DNA of 7,234 nt from GCA-2683825 sp965662355. Its GTDB lineage: Bacteria > Planctomycetota > UBA1135 > GCA-002686595. Positions 1-6,572 of this stretch are shown piece by piece. The position numbers and the translations under genes are program-made. A model generated the notes under the pieces. The model worked only from the letters and a program-made list of their open reading frames with translations, did no database searches and was not told the DNA's origin. The first letter of the stretch is position 1. Every line of letters begins with the position of its first letter. The DNA is taken from NCBI GenBank assembly GCA_965662355.1, contig CBFIHP010000056.1, positions 1-7,234 on the forward strand. Reading direction: 5' to 3'.

Positions 1-839
1 AAGCGGATTTCGGCGTCGCCCGAGAGTTGGTCGATTCGCTCCATGACCCGAACCTGGGCGTCGGTGTGTGCCGGACAGTCCTCGAGTCGCTGCGCTGTCT
101 TGGCGTAGCCCGAGTTGTGTCGAAGCGAGAGTTTCCCATCGCGGACGCTGGCCGCCGCTCGGCTGTAGTAGGGCTTTCCGTCGCGATGCTTTTCCTCCCG
201 ACAGTCGTAATGGAAGCGTTCGTAGAGGGCGTCGACCAGATCGGGATCCGTCTCGAGCAGGCGGTTGTAGATCGTGAGCAAGGGGGCGAGTGAACTCTTT
301 CCTCCGGACTTGGATTTTCGAAAGCAGAGGAGACCCAAAAGGTCAGTCGATGTATCGGTGTGGTAGGGGAGGGCGATCCGTGTCTGGTATCCCCGCACGT
401 TTGGGTCCGTCATGATGTCGCGGCCGGTGTCTTTCACGTGTCCGAGTAGATGGCCCTTGGCGTTTTGCCGGATCGGCCGGCCCAACGCGGACCCGATGGC
501 GAGGTACCCAAGCCCCGCCTCTTCGGCGGAGAGGTCCGTCAAGTCGAGCCCGCGCAGCACGATCAGGCCCAGCCCGTCTTCGATCTCCGATCCCACCCTT
601 TCGATCACCGGTGCGAGCGCGCCGAAATCAAAGGTGTCGCGGTGGATATCCGCGATCCCGATCCCCTCGGCCTTGGCTTTTTTGAGGACATTCCGGATCA
701 CGGCCTGGTGTTCGTTGCCCAGCGGTATCAGCCAATCGTCGCCGCGAGCCAGTTCGGATCCCAGCCACGCGCCCCGTTTCAAGATCGGTGTGCGAATGAT
801 TGTCTCGGTTTGCGGCTTCGATTGATCGGGTGTCTTCAT
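1..839 (-). CDS. TauD/TfdA-family Fe(II)/2-oxoglutarate dioxygenase, C-terminus beyond the left edge
   Basis: The minus-strand frame starts at ATG 839-837 and stays open to base 1, giving 279 residues without a stop, so the gene is partial. An in-frame TAG lies 12 bases upstream, so this is the first possible ATG. Weak purine-rich AGAGA precedes it. Around residues 150-190 it reads RGYQTRIALPYHTDTSTDLL, followed by SGGKSSLAP, which is typical of the TauD/TfdA family. His160 and Asp162 form the HxD half of the iron-binding triad. The distal His and the 2-oxoglutarate-binding Arg would lie outside the window. Family members are cytoplasmic oxygenases that couple 2-oxoglutarate decarboxylation to hydroxylation, often releasing sulfonate, amine or aryl-ether fragments; the substrate here cannot be read. 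The gene begins 20 bases after the stop of the selenoprotein gene on the same strand, so the two are probably co-transcribed. The family call is strong; the specific role is unknown. Confidence 0.9.
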   Translation of the reverse strand, partial: MKTPDQSKPQTETIIRTPILKRGAWLGSELARGDDWLIPLGNEHQAVIRNVLKKAKAEGIGIADIHRDTFDFGALAPVIERVGSEIEDGLGLIVLRGLDLTDLSAEEAGLGYLAIGSALGRPIRQNAKGHLLGHVKDTGRDIMTDPNVRGYQTRIALPYHTDTSTDLLGLLCFRKSKSGGKSSLAPLLTIYNRLLETDPDLVDALYERFHYDCREEKHRDGKPYYSRAAASVRDGKLSLRHNSGYAKTAQRLEDCPAHTDAQVRVMERIDQLSGDAEIR

Positions 840-859
840 CGGGATTCTCTATTGGTCTT

Positions 860-2167
860 TCACTGAGAAGCGTCGGCGGTCGGCATGAGGAGAGGAAAAT
901 ATTCCCGGGGTACCAGAGCACGGCCTGCGAGTAAGGTAACGACCTGATTCGGGTGAGCGAGCAAGGTCGTCGCCGCGGATCCGATCAGGCGAGCGGCGGC
1001 CGTATCCCGCCAGAACCAATCGCGGAGTTCGCTGGCTGAGCCGCGGCCAGGTTGGCCCTGCGCTGCCTCGAGGTACCAGGTCCGCAGGTCGTCGCAGCCA
1101 AGGCGGAGCCACTCATGCATAGGCTCCTCCGTCTCCACTTGGGGGGACACGGCGCCGTCAGCCAATTCGCCGAGCAAGTATACGATTCGTTCCCGGGTGA
1201 GTCCGCTTGCGCTCATCGCCGCCGAACCACGCCGCTCGAGATAGATTTCGTGCCACGGTGCGAGGCGCTTCATCTCGTCGAGTGTCGCCGTGACGAGTTC
1301 GGGGCGCTCTTCAGGCGCCGGATGAAAGGCAATCGGGCAGGCCCACGTCGCCGGGTGCTCGTCGCTGGACTCGGGCGCATCCTCAGGAAAATCTTCGAGA
1401 ACGACCGGGCCATCATTGCTCTCGAGGAGATCGAGCGCCTTCGACAAGACCCGGCGCTGGAAATCTGGCTCGTTCGGTGCGCCGAAGGGGCGGCCGAGTT
1501 CGAAGGGAACCCAGAGAAAACGAGGGAGCTGCATTTGCTGCGTGTGTTCACGGATCAAGCTGATTCCGGTGGTCGGGATGCCTTCGGCTTCCAGGTAATG
1601 ACTGGCCGCGCCCACGGCGCGGGTACAGTTCGGTCAGACAGGGACAAGGCAGACCGCGTCGACCTCGTCCTCCCGCAGCAAACGCGCGATTTCATGCATA
1701 GTGGGCTCGATCTGATGCGGCAGCCAGCCCGCGCCCATCAGCGAATAGTGAAAGTCCGCGACCGATCCGATCATGCCCGCCGCTTCGAGTTCTCGTAGCC
1801 GATCGATCGGGAAGACCAGATTCACGTCTTCGCGAAATCCTGTGCGATCGAAATGGACCGAGGAATGGGTCATGGTCAGGTCGTCGGCGACAACGTTGCC
1901 AGGGATGACCCGGTAGCTCAGGTCGACCAGGGAAAAGGCCTTGTCGCTCGTGCGATGAAGGCCGGCCGAGGTGATGAGGGCGACTCGGCGCTGGGAGAGG
2001 GGTGGCCCCTCGACCCAGGGCTGGGTATCGAAAGGCTCGCAGTCCTTGCCCAGGATGTGCTCGCGCTCGATATCGACCATGTCGGCAAGACGGACCAAGG
2101 CGGCTTCCCCGGGTTGGAGAGGTTGCAAAGACGTTCGGAGACCGCAGAGGGTCTCGCGTTCAGTCAC
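860..2167 (-). CDS. GrdB/PrdB-like selenoprotein B (glycine/sarcosine/betaine/D-proline reductase family), Sec at in-frame UGA
   Basis: The frame opens at GTG 2167 and runs to TGA at 862-860, 435 residues if the UGA at 1636-1634 is read as selenocysteine (residue 178). Before the UGA are family hallmarks: RVALITSAGLHR (61-72), SYRVIPG (84-90), HSSVHFDRTGF and NLVFPIDRLREL (101-127), HYSLMGA (140-146), then DAVCLVPV-U. After it the same frame continues PNCTRA, GIPTTGISLIREHT (to 209) and VLEDFPEDAP (256-265), so U178 and C181 form a UxxC redox motif. Residues from about 270 on form a helix-rich tail I cannot assign. Known GrdB and PrdB are Sec-containing catalytic subunits of anaerobic reductases that cleave C-N bonds; no GrdA or other partner is in the window, so the reaction here is open. 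A TTG at 2098 preceded by GGGGAAG would give MVRLADM and may be the true start. The downstream dioxygenase and the divergent AraC gene suggest a regulated catabolic operon. The alternative is a gene truncated at 1634, unlikely because coding and family similarity continue. Confidence 0.88.
1606..1622 (-). promoter_or_regulatory. Candidate bacterial SECIS hairpin for Sec178
   Basis: Read on the minus strand, CCGCGCC (1622-1616) and GGCGCGG (1612-1606) pair perfectly as a 7-bp stem with the loop GUG. The loop starts 18 bases after the UGA at 1636-1634. Known bacterial SECIS elements are hairpins just downstream of the UGA, inside the coding region, with a G among the first two loop bases; this one fits. 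SelB would bind it to deliver Sec-tRNA. The stem lies in codons that also encode the conserved TRAVGAA region, so part of the complementarity could be coincidental in GC-rich DNA. Confidence 0.6.
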
Positions 2168-2222
2168 TCGGTGGAATCGGTCAGGATTCCATTCGCATAC
2201 GAATTTGTGCCATATTTTCTGG
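2168..2222. promoter_or_regulatory. Divergent promoter/operator region with two inverted repeats
   Basis: This 55-base gap separates the divergent selenoprotein and AraC starts (about 124 bases if the TTG at 2098 is used). It contains GGAATC (2173-2178) and GATTCC (2185-2190), a perfect 6-bp inverted repeat with a 6-base spacer. Immediately next to it are ATTCG (2191-2195) and CGAAT (2200-2204), a second inverted repeat with a 4-base centre. TATTTT at 2213-2218 could be a -10 element for the AraC gene, which would then start nearly leaderless. The repeats are seen directly; operator function and binding by the neighbouring AraC protein are inference. AraC proteins often prefer direct repeats, which weakens the link. 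Confidence 0.4.
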
Positions 2223-3209
2223 ATGGAACTTCCCCTGTCGAATCGAGGCGTTCGCGTTCCTCCGGGCAGTCGCGATTGGCTCCTACCCCTCGCCGATCCC
2301 CGGGCGCGGCCCCTGCGCGGTGCGGGGGTTGCCGTGGTGGGGATCAGCGAGGTTCGCCGCGGCTTCGACTGGGCCGGCCCGGCGGCGACCCATCTCGTAC
2401 TTGGAACGATCGAGGGGGCCGGGTTCTTGGAAGTCCAGGGAGGGCCGCGAAGCCCACTCGAACCGGGGGATTTGATCCTCGCTCCTGCCGGGCTTGCTCG
2501 CCGTTATGCGGCGAGCGCAGGGCGCTGGAAATTTCTGGCAATCCGCCTGGCCGACGACGCGCGCCGGCGAGCGATTCGCGACGGCAGCGTCCGGAGACTC
2601 CCGGGGCATTGGCTCAGGCGACTGATTCCTCCGGTTGAGGGGATGCTGGCCGAACATCCCCTCGGCGATGCGGTTTTCGCAGATACGGAAATGTCCCGGG
2701 CGGGTGGCGAGAGCCCGCTCGAGTACCTGTTGAGCCGATACGCGGATCGAATCGGTCTGGGGGATGGCGACCCGGAGCGCTTGCTCCCCCGCCCCGACGC
2801 TTTTGAACTTCACGCGACGATTCTGAGCGGTCAGATCGAGGAGATGCTGAGCGAGTGTGCCCACCCGGAAAGCTTCGCTCCCGGGGATGAGGGGGTCACC
2901 CTGGCCAGCCTCTGGGCCCGGGTGCGAGAACGGCCACGGGGTCCCTGGGGCAGCGAGGATCTTGCGTCGAGTATCGGGGTCTCCCGTACGACGTTGTATC
3001 GCATGGTGAAGCGCCGGCATCGAACGTCTCCCGCTAAGGTGGTCGAGAGTCTACGGATGGAGGAGGCCTCTCGGCTTCTTACGGAGAGTCGGCACTCGAT
3101 TGATGTCATTGCCGATCAAGTGGGCTACGCGAGCGCCTTTTCGTTTTCGGCCGCGTTCAAGCGGGTCATGGGGACGCCGCCCTCCTTCTTTCGCAGAACT
3201 GGCGGGTAG
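2223..3209 (+). CDS. AraC-family transcriptional regulator
   Basis: The product has 328 residues. The N-terminal part (about 15-110) has the beta-rich, glycine-turn pattern of an AraC-type sensor (cupin) domain, including VLGTIEGAGFLEVQGG and PLEPGDLILAPAG. The C-terminal hundred residues carry two helix-turn-helix units: EDLASSIGVSRTTLYRMVKR (246-265) and IDVIADQVGYASAFSFSAAF (293-312), followed by KRVMGTPPSFFRR, the usual end of this DNA-binding domain. The frame is open upstream to 1971, but earlier starts would overlap the selenoprotein gene and add atypical sequence, so ATG 2223 is chosen; no good ribosome-binding site precedes it. The gene is divergent from the selenoprotein-dioxygenase operon and precedes the CmcJ/NvfI-like oxygenase on its own strand, so it may control either side. 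The ligand is unknown. The family call is secure. Confidence 0.92.
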   Translation: MELPLSNRGVRVPPGSRDWLLPLADPRARPLRGAGVAVVGISEVRRGFDWAGPAATHLVLGTIEGAGFLEVQGGPRSPLEPGDLILAPAGLARRYAASAGRWKFLAIRLADDARRRAIRDGSVRRLPGHWLRRLIPPVEGMLAEHPLGDAVFADTEMSRAGGESPLEYLLSRYADRIGLGDGDPERLLPRPDAFELHATILSGQIEEMLSECAHPESFAPGDEGVTLASLWARVRERPRGPWGSEDLASSIGVSRTTLYRMVKRRHRTSPAKVVESLRMEEASRLLTESRHSIDVIADQVGYASAFSFSAAFKRVMGTPPSFFRRTGG

Positions 3210-3247
3210 GCCATTCCGGCCAGTTTCTGGCGGTGTAAGATCCGGGT

Positions 3248-4408
3248 ATGGCTTCCACCGTCTCGGAGCTTCGCGCGCCGCTCGGCTTTACCCGGGCCGA
3301 GGACGTCTCGCCCGATCCCGATCGGCCGGGTCTGTTGCGGGCCCGGACCCTTCCGTTCGGCGTCGACCCCGAGGAGGCCTTCGACTATCGAAGCTGTCTG
3401 CTGAACGACTGCGCCAGCCCGGCGATCCCCGAGCCCGGGCTCGAAGAAGCCGGCTTCGAGTCTATAGATCTCTCGCATCACGGCCCGCTTCAGCAGGCCC
3501 TGGCAACGATTCGCGACGAGGATCGGATCTCGGACGCAGCTGCGGGAGCATTGCGCGAGAGCCTCAGCGACGCCCGGTTTCGCCTGGCGAACGGCAAGAG
3601 CCTGAGGGTCCAGCACGTCGCCGACGAGGGGCTGGTTCAGCGGCGCGCCGGTCCGAACGGGCTCAACGTGAACCCCGGTGGCATGGAGGGTGCGAACGGT
3701 CACGGCGGTGCGCCGTCGATTCATGCCGACCAGGACGTATTCGGAACCCCTCTCCAACAGCTCATGAAGGGCTCCGCGCCGAGCCTGTTCAGGCACCAGA
3801 CGCCCGACGCGCGGAACGACGATTCCTCGCTCCTGCTGCTGAACCTTTGGATTCCAATCCAGCAGATCACGCGGCCTCTCGTCCTGATGGACCGCCGGTC
3901 GCTGGATCAGCGAAGCCACCAACTTCGCTACGGGCTGCCGGTGACGCGTTTTCTGGATCGCGAGGACGAGCGCAGCGTCAACGATATCTGGACCTTCCTT
4001 CCGGATTCGGATCAGCGGTGGTACTTCCGCTCGTCCATGGGGCCGGATCGCGGCTACGTCTTCGACACCCTCGGCGAGCCCCACGGCTCCTGTGTACTGC
4101 CCGGCGAGGCGGCGGTCGAGGCGCTCTACCATCGGCTCGGCCGCGCCTGCGAGATGATCGAAACCGACGGCGCGGGTGCTCTGGGCGAGGTGGCCAGCGA
4201 GCCGCCCCCCCCGCTTCCCGAGGTCACGACCGAAGCCATTCGCAACGCCTGGCAAGCCATGGCAGATCTGCTGCACGAGGCTGCAACGCGTGCCGAGGAG
4301 ACGTCCTCCTCCGGCGATTCGTGGCTCTCCCGCGCACGGACCGCAATGGATGCGTCGATCCGGAAGTCCGTCGAGATGCGTCTCGTCGCGACGCTCGTGG
4401 CAGACTGA
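3248..4408 (+). CDS. CmcJ/NvfI-family non-heme iron oxygenase
   Basis: The product has 386 residues and no signal peptide. It resembles the CmcJ/NvfI group (cephamycin 7-alpha-methoxylation partner CmcJ, fungal endoperoxygenase NvfI, AsaB, GA4 desaturase). Supporting segments are VQHVADEG (121-128), SIHADQD (157-163), LLLNLWIPIQQITRPLVLMD (196-215), DQRWYF (255-260) and GYVFDTLGEPHGSCVLPG (269-286). His159 and Asp161 would be the HxD iron ligands and His279 in PHGS the distal ligand. Members use Fe(II) and usually 2-oxoglutarate to hydroxylate or desaturate small molecules. The last hundred residues are alanine- and glutamate-rich and look like a helical extension. The gene starts 38 bases after the AraC stop, and its own stop lies one base before the next gene. 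The substrate is unknown. A long open frame on the opposite strand is a codon-bias shadow. Confidence 0.85.
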   Translation: MASTVSELRAPLGFTRAEDVSPDPDRPGLLRARTLPFGVDPEEAFDYRSCLLNDCASPAIPEPGLEEAGFESIDLSHHGPLQQALATIRDEDRISDAAAGALRESLSDARFRLANGKSLRVQHVADEGLVQRRAGPNGLNVNPGGMEGANGHGGAPSIHADQDVFGTPLQQLMKGSAPSLFRHQTPDARNDDSSLLLLNLWIPIQQITRPLVLMDRRSLDQRSHQLRYGLPVTRFLDREDERSVNDIWTFLPDSDQRWYFRSSMGPDRGYVFDTLGEPHGSCVLPGEAAVEALYHRLGRACEMIETDGAGALGEVASEPPPPLPEVTTEAIRNAWQAMADLLHEAATRAEETSSSGDSWLSRARTAMDASIRKSVEMRLVATLVAD

Positions 4409-4409
4409 C

Positions 4410-5042
4410 GTGGAAGTCGCCCCCCGGCGCCGTTTATGGCTCGGCCGTCTCGTGGTCATTGGCGGGCTGCTCGCCGCGCTCACGGTTGCCGGACTCTTCT
4501 TCGTGTCTCGCGCCGACGGCCCCGTCTTCGTATTCGCGGGGGGCCCCCTGCGCTCGGGTCCGTGGCTGGACTTCGCCCAGGTCGATTGGGAGACGCTGGA
4601 CGCGTTGAACGAACTCGAGATGGAGATCGTGGGGATCGCCAGTTCGCGTACGCTCTGGTTCAGTGTCCACGAGGGCGTTCCCTACGTGGGCTGCGATCTC
4701 GACTGCGTCGGGGGTCGGCTCACGCGCTGGCCCCAGCAGATCGCCCGCGACGATCGGGTTGTGATCCGTATCGATGGAAGGCGTGTCTCGGCCCGGTTGG
4801 CTCACGTTCCCCATGGAACCGAGGAGTACCTGGAGGCCCGGGCCCGACGCGAGCGGAAATACGCTGGGGATACCGGCGGCCGCGCCGCGGCGGAGACCGC
4901 TGCGCACCACGCGGTTGTCTCGGTGGGGGAGACACTCACCGGGCGCTCCCAACGCGAGGAACAGGGGGATCGGCTGTACCGTGTGAATCCTGGCCCTCGC
5001 CCACCGATGGACGACGGAGATCGCGCGTCTCCAGGTCGTTGA
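4410..5042 (+). CDS. Single-pass membrane protein of unknown function
   Basis: The product has 210 residues. GTG 4410 is the only reasonable start, since the first in-frame ATG falls at residue 71, inside conserved-looking sequence. The arginines at 6-8 and a hydrophobic span at about 14-32 (LVVIGGLLAALTVAGLFFV) predict an N-in membrane anchor with the rest outside the cytoplasm. The middle part (70-130) looks beta-rich, with MEIVGIASSRTLWFSVHEG, a Cys95-x3-Cys99 pair and RVVIRIDGRRVSARL. This faintly recalls split-barrel PNPOx-like proteins, but I cannot assign a family. From about residue 138 it is helical and charged, ending in a low-complexity Pro/Asp/Arg tail. It begins one base after the oxygenase stop, so translation is probably coupled, and the two products may work in one process. 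The coding call is good; the function is unknown. Confidence 0.75.
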   Translation: MEVAPRRRLWLGRLVVIGGLLAALTVAGLFFVSRADGPVFVFAGGPLRSGPWLDFAQVDWETLDALNELEMEIVGIASSRTLWFSVHEGVPYVGCDLDCVGGRLTRWPQQIARDDRVVIRIDGRRVSARLAHVPHGTEEYLEARARRERKYAGDTGGRAAAETAAHHAVVSVGETLTGRSQREEQGDRLYRVNPGPRPPMDDGDRASPGR

Positions 5043-5062
5043 ACTCAGCTTGCTCGCGGTGC

Positions 5063-5089
5063 AGCGCACTCCACGCGGGTCAGTGCGCT
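5063..5089. terminator. Hairpin in the convergent gap, possible bidirectional terminator
   Basis: AGCGCACT (5063-5070) and AGTGCGCT (5082-5089) form a perfect 8-bp inverted repeat with an 11-base loop. It lies in the 87-base gap between the convergent membrane-protein and lipoprotein genes, where transcription from both sides should end. There is no clear T run on either strand, so it is not a canonical intrinsic terminator. Confidence 0.35.
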
Positions 5090-5129
5090 TCGGAGGTCGA
5101 CGCCACGGAAGGGGCCCTGCTGCGCCTGT

Positions 5130-6398
5130 TCACGGCGACCAACGCATGAAGAGGTCCGGCCCTGGTGGCATCTCCCATTTGACCCAGCCGATTTGGTCGA
5201 GGGAGACAGTGTTCTCGGAGAGGAAGAGCACCAACCGAAGGCCGTCCGTGTAGTAGGGGTCCAACGTGTAGTTGTGGCGAGGAGACGCGAGTGGGCTCAC
5301 GCCTACCCCCTTTACGAAGCCGACTCGTTCCAGCGATTGTGACGCTGCGGCGTCGAGGAGGAGCGCGAAACGTGACTCGTCGATGATCGGATCGATCTTG
5401 TGGGTCACCAAGGTTTTGCTCGAAAGTTTGACGCCGATGTCCCGGCTGATCTGCCCCACCCAGACCTCGCGGTTCTCGAACGTGACGGGTGCGAGCCAGA
5501 GTCGCATGTGGTTACGCTCATCCACTGTCCCCCTAGCCTTTTGTAACGCGACATCTTGGTGTCGGTTATAGACGTAGAGGGGCGAGACGGGTGAAGTCCG
5601 ATATTTCATACCGAATACTGAGGACTTGATCGTGCGCCAGACGCTGCCCCCGGTGGCGGTTTCGGTCATGTCCCACCCTTGGCGAATAAAAGCCGCCAGC
5701 ATGTGCAGGCCCTTGCCCAGAACTACGATATTGAGCGGGTCGCCGGGGGTTTCACGATCGCCGCCCAGTACGCAGCAGGGCAATGCTTCCAAATAGGCCC
5801 GGAGTTCGACCATATTCAGATCTCGAATCTCGTCTTTGGGATAGAGATTTTCGAAATCGACGTGCATCCAGTCCATCTTCAGACCCGGGACTTCCTGCAC
5901 AAACTCGAAGCGCCGCAGATCTCGGTCACCCACCAAGGTGGTGCCGAAGGCCTTTCCGCCCGGATCGAGGTTGGTGTATACGAAACCCTTCGTGGTGCTG
6001 TTCTGTGGAATGACAAGTGGGATCTGTTTCTCCAGGAAGTAGAGGAGTTTCTTGTCGGTCCCCAATTCGCCGAAGCCGCGGCTGATCCAGGCTGCTTCAG
6101 AGGGCGAGAAGTAGCCCGGGTCGATACTGTTCAGCATCAAGATGAATTCCTGGTCATCGCGATTCTCGATCTCCAGCCAGATCGGCTGAATGTTTTTCTT
6201 GGCCAACCCGGTCCCGAATGCGCGCTGGCTTTCCTCGGCGCTCAGGACTACCGCCGAGACCTGAACGTTTCCTTCGCTCTTGGACTCGATGCGGGAGAGG
6301 TACTCAGGCACCTCAACTGATTTGGGCGGCGAATAGCTGGCGCAACCCACAATCAGCGCACCCGCAACGCATAGAATCAGGTTATTTCGTGCTCGCAC
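5130..6398 (-). CDS. Outer-membrane-type lipoprotein with LssY_C-like domain
   Basis: The product has 422 residues from GTG 6398. This start is preferred over TTG 6431 because GGAG lies 9 bases upstream and the protein then begins with a standard lipoprotein signal: two arginines, a hydrophobic stretch and the lipobox LIVGC with Cys19. The residues after Cys are Ala-Ser, not Asp, which in Gram-negatives favours transfer to the outer membrane. Residues about 40-215 form an unrecognised domain. From about 219 to 364 the sequence matches the LssY C-terminal pattern: LNIVVLGKGLHMLAAFIRQGW, PLYVYNRHQDVALQKARG, RNHMRLWLAP, VWVGQISRDIGV and THKIDPIIDESR. LssY_C is best known as the tail of membrane proteins; its function is unclear. 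The gene ends convergently with the membrane-protein gene. A role at the cell envelope is all that can be inferred. Confidence 0.85.
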   Translation of the reverse strand: MRARNNLILCVAGALIVGCASYSPPKSVEVPEYLSRIESKSEGNVQVSAVVLSAEESQRAFGTGLAKKNIQPIWLEIENRDDQEFILMLNSIDPGYFSPSEAAWISRGFGELGTDKKLLYFLEKQIPLVIPQNSTTKGFVYTNLDPGGKAFGTTLVGDRDLRRFEFVQEVPGLKMDWMHVDFENLYPKDEIRDLNMVELRAYLEALPCCVLGGDRETPGDPLNIVVLGKGLHMLAAFIRQGWDMTETATGGSVWRTIKSSVFGMKYRTSPVSPLYVYNRHQDVALQKARGTVDERNHMRLWLAPVTFENREVWVGQISRDIGVKLSSKTLVTHKIDPIIDESRFALLLDAAASQSLERVGFVKGVGVSPLASPRHNYTLDPYYTDGLRLVLFLSENTVSLDQIGWVKWEMPPGPDLFMRWSP

Positions 6399-6572
6399 GG
6401 CAGCAGTCTCCAAGGTGGTCGTTGTAGTCAAGGTCGCGGGCGATCAGATCCAGAAGCCGCCGGGACCGGACAATCCAGGAAGAGGTTAGCGCGCCAGGTT
6501 TTTGGGGCGCCCGCGTATGAGCATGATCCCACATTTCCGGAGAAGGCCAGGAGTCGGGTGATGGTCGGGCCG
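6399..6572. other. Gap between the lipoprotein and SnoaL-like genes, no gene seen
   Basis: This 174-base stretch lies between the lipoprotein start and the end of the extended SnoaL-like frame. It should hold the lipoprotein leader or promoter. A TTGACT occurs on the minus strand close to the gene, but no matching -10 box stands out. GCGCC (6491-6495) and GGCGC (6506-6510) form a weak 5-bp stem around a T-rich loop; it does not look like a convincing terminator. The open frames here are shadows. Confidence 0.4.

Noticed and set aside
310..345. A suspected frameshift after HTDTSTDL in the dioxygenase
   Set aside because: Recounting the T run on the minus strand gave four bases, and the frame continues cleanly with LLGLLCFRKS and SGGKSSLAP.
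860..862. The selenoprotein's final TGA as another recoded codon
   Set aside because: Only a few codons follow before the next in-frame stop, which overlaps the dioxygenase ATG, and no hairpin is evident; it is a normal stop.
1052..1798. A 248-codon plus-strand open frame opposite the selenoprotein gene
   Set aside because: It crosses the UGA site in antisense and has no family resemblance; the minus strand carries GrdB-like motifs throughout.
3125..4483. A 452-codon open frame on the minus strand opposite the CmcJ/NvfI-like gene
   Set aside because: It runs through the AraC end and the whole oxygenase gene in antisense; its translation is Arg/Gly-rich with no motif, whereas the plus strand has clear iron-ligand motifs. 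It is a GC-bias shadow.
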